Of a stretch of 64,000 nucleotides of DNA, positions 62,374 through 64,000 are shown piece after piece (positions within the stretch are counted from its first letter, which is position 1; each line of letters opens with the position of its first letter). The DNA comes from Bacteroidales bacterium (lineage in GTDB: Bacteria > Bacteroidota > Bacteroidia > Bacteroidales > JAIOZK01): the NCBI GenBank assembly GCA_021740625.1, contig JAIOZK010000016.1, forward strand, positions 27,862 through 91,861, given 5' to 3'. Under the pieces are notes generated by a model. It was given only the letters and a program-made list of their open reading frames with translations. It was not told where the DNA came from and did not search any database. Position numbers and translations under genes: made by a program.

Positions 62374-63011
62374 TGAAAAAGTACTTTGGAATCACATTGA
62401 TGCTGACCGTCTTAAGCACCGCTGCACAGGTAAGGGACAAAAAAGCAACGGAGATACTGGACGCGGTCGTGGAAAAAACCAATTCATACGAAAGTTTTAA
62501 AGCAGATTTCGATTATACCATGTTGAATGAATCGGCCGGAATTGACGAAACCAAAGAAGGAACTATCTGGGTTTCGGGTGATAGGTACAGGCTGAATATC
62601 GCAGGACAGGTGGTTATCTGCAATGGCGAAAATCTCTGGACAGTCCTGGAAGAAGATGAAGAAGTTATGCTGAATGCCGTGGAAGAATCGGATGAAACCA
62701 TTACACCTTCCAACCTGCTGAACAAATACAATGAAAAATACAAATCAAGGTTCACAGGGGAGATTACCGAAAATGGCAGGGTTTTACAAACTATCGACCT
62801 GAAACCTGAGGAAGGTAAAACCTATTCAAAAGTGGAGGTAGTTATTGATAAAGAAAACAAACAAATTGTGCGTTTCACCATCTTCGACAAAAATGGCAGC
62901 ATTTACTCATACAACATCAAGAATTTCGAATCCAACATCCCGCTTGGAGAAAATATGTTCCTGTTCAGCGAGGAGGAATATCCGGATTTTTATTTGATTG
63001 ATATGCGCTAG
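62370..63011 (+). CDS. Outer-membrane lipoprotein carrier LolA-like protein
   Basis: LolA shuttles lipoproteins across the periplasm to the outer membrane. The 213-residue protein has a short signal peptide (FGITLMLTVLSTAAQ) and a LolA-like concave beta-sheet (KADFDYTMLNES, GTIWVSGDRYRLNIAGQVVICNGENLW). The gene overlaps ftsK by 4 bp, the same arrangement as ftsK-lolA in many bacteria, which strengthens the call. Function well supported by fold and context. Confidence 0.88.
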   Translation: MMKKYFGITLMLTVLSTAAQVRDKKATEILDAVVEKTNSYESFKADFDYTMLNESAGIDETKEGTIWVSGDRYRLNIAGQVVICNGENLWTVLEEDEEVMLNAVEESDETITPSNLLNKYNEKYKSRFTGEITENGRVLQTIDLKPEEGKTYSKVEVVIDKENKQIVRFTIFDKNGSIYSYNIKNFESNIPLGENMFLFSEEEYPDFYLIDMR

Positions 63012-63333
63012 GTCCATCATCAGTTACTGGGACGGGGTTGCCATCCAAATTATTTGCATGAATAAACAATGGTTTGGGTTTAAACTTCAAATCAGATCCC
63101 TTGTTACCCCAACTAGCACTAAATGTGAATTAACGAAAAGTCTAATTGTTTAATAATGATTAAAATGATGATGATCATCTGATGATTTTGTCATCCAATT
63201 TATCGAATTAATCTAATTTTTGCTAGCAGGTTCTTCAGTCTTCTTATTATTGTTTAATTTCTTTTTAATTCTAAAATTCATGGGTTATTGGGTAATAATC
63301 AATTCCTACCTGCCGGCCAGGCAGGTTGTATTT
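63012..63333. other. Gene-free interval after lolA
   Basis: I see no coding sequence here. It is AT-rich with a GC-rich palindrome CCTGCCGGCCAGGCAGG at about 63309-63325, next to the MITE copy B. Confidence 0.5.
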
Positions 63334-63495
63334 AGGGTCTGTCCGTAAACTCGCCCTCCTTCGCAAATCCCTCTAACTCTCCGCCTGAGGCGGAGAGAAT
63401 CATCCAACCCCTTGGTTGTGTGGGGGATTTCACCTTCAGGGGACTAAGGGGGTGCGGAGGATGGTGGATAAATTGAGACTTTATGGACAGACTCT
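63334..63495 (+). mobile_element. MITE-like element, copy B (162 bp)
   Basis: The same length and layout as copy A at 41455, with about a dozen differences (about 92% identity by eye). It has an internal perfect hairpin CTCTCCGCC-TGA-GGCGGAGAG. Flanks may carry a 3-bp duplication (ATT on both sides if the element is taken to start with T and end with A), but this is uncertain. It lies in the 760-bp gap between lolA and the small gene at 63772. Confidence 0.85.
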
Positions 63496-63771
63496 AATTG
63501 GTCCGATGTTCATACGATGTTCATACGTAATTAATCGTATTAACTACGTATTAAATACGGAGAAAGAACGAAGAAAATAATGAGGGGTGAGAAGTGAGCA
63601 TTGGCAGGCAGGAAGAATTTTTTAGCTGATTTTTGCCCTGCGGCCTGTTAAAGGTAAAGGATTTGAGGAAATTATTTCAGTATATTTTGTAAGCTTGTGT
63701 TTATAGCGTTGATACAATACACTTTTTATGATTTGTGTTAAATTTTGTAGATTAAACATCAATTTATTTTT

Positions 63772-63927
63772 ATGCAAACACTAACAATAGAACTTACAGG
63801 AAATGACTCTTTAAAAGCTTTACAGGAGTTGGAGCAGAAGCGTCTTATCCGAATTCTAAAAGGGTTCACCAGTAATATTAGGTGGGGAACAGTATTTAGC
63901 TACGCAAAGATCAATGTCACCCTGTAG
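63772..63927 (+). CDS. Small antitoxin-like protein, possibly truncated
   Basis: The 51-residue product starts MQTLTIELTGNDSLKALQEL, the pattern of small Bacteroidota proteins that precede toxin genes and often have a longer C-terminal half. The final 20 residues (GFTSNIRWGTVFSYAKIN) do not look conserved. The next 100 bp in another frame read as DKKPDIINSPENRSESLD without a start, so a frameshift is possible. Not recognised as a named family. Confidence 0.4.
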   Translation: MQTLTIELTGNDSLKALQELEQKRLIRILKGFTSNIRWGTVFSYAKINVTL

Positions 63928-64000
63928 ATAAAAAACCCGATATCATTAATTCCCCTGAAAACAGATCTGAAAGCCTTGATCTTGGAGTTAAAGTTTTCTG

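Noticed and set aside
1..64000. tRNA, rRNA or a replication origin next to dnaN
   Set aside because: No cloverleaf, rRNA segment or cluster of DnaA boxes could be recognised by reading; a covariance-model scan would settle tRNAs and other RNAs.

Overview
The window is a chromosomal segment of a Bacteroidota bacterium, most likely from or near the order Bacteroidales. The evidence is type IX secretion (a PorQ protein and three proteins with C-terminal T9SS-type sorting domains), many lineage-typical families (DUF1599, DUF2807, DUF3276, DUF4412, DUF5683, a BT_3928-like DoxX protein), and promoters of the TAnnTTTG type with few Shine-Dalgarno sites. No rRNA, tRNA, prophage or complete insertion sequence was seen.

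Layout. From 0 to 11 kb a co-directional minus-strand block holds dnaN, plsY, a 1,493-residue secreted protein of unknown function, prmA, tpiA, a lone oligopeptide-type ABC permease, a DoxX-like membrane protein and a DUF1599 protein. folP diverges from it. From 12 to 19 kb lie a secreted protein with a C-terminal sorting tail, the c-di-AMP synthase cdaA (probable TTG start), a Dabb protein, an Rrf2 regulator divergent from a His-rich 10TM metal exporter, a universal stress protein, and a GT2 glycosyltransferase fused to a degenerate sugar-phosphate transferase domain.

From 19 to 34 kb lies a complete type III-A CRISPR-Cas locus on the plus strand: cas6, cas10 (HD and GGDD intact), csm2, csm3, csm4, csm5, a DUF4143 ATPase cassette with its own twin palindromic operators, a CARF-HEPN Csx1-like effector, a small protein that may be a ring nuclease, a RecD-like helicase, cas1, a VirE_N/BT4734-type primase-polymerase (CAPP-like) gene, and a cas2 with an N-terminal extension. 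A leader promoter and an array of 14 repeats and 13 spacers follow. The interference half should make crRNA (Cas6), cut target RNA (Csm3), synthesise cyclic oligoadenylate (Cas10) and activate Csx1. The adaptation half (helicase, Cas1, primase-polymerase, extended Cas2) is the most unusual part. Two spacers overlap by 30 nt, and the spacer set is consistently pyrimidine-rich, as expected if crRNAs are antisense to mRNAs.

From 34 to 64 kb the chromosome is mostly housekeeping: a 2-oxoacid dehydrogenase E2, a DnaQ-like exonuclease, a FAH-family enzyme, dciA-recF-ispH, porQ, a hybrid histidine kinase, aconitase, a DUF5060 glycosidase-like T9SS cargo, nusB, parA-parB, lepB, ftsK and lolA. A 162-bp MITE-like element occurs twice (41,455 and 63,334). 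A third, older copy at 38,854 is itself interrupted by a second, unrelated small inverted-repeat element and supplies or overlaps the dciA stop codon.
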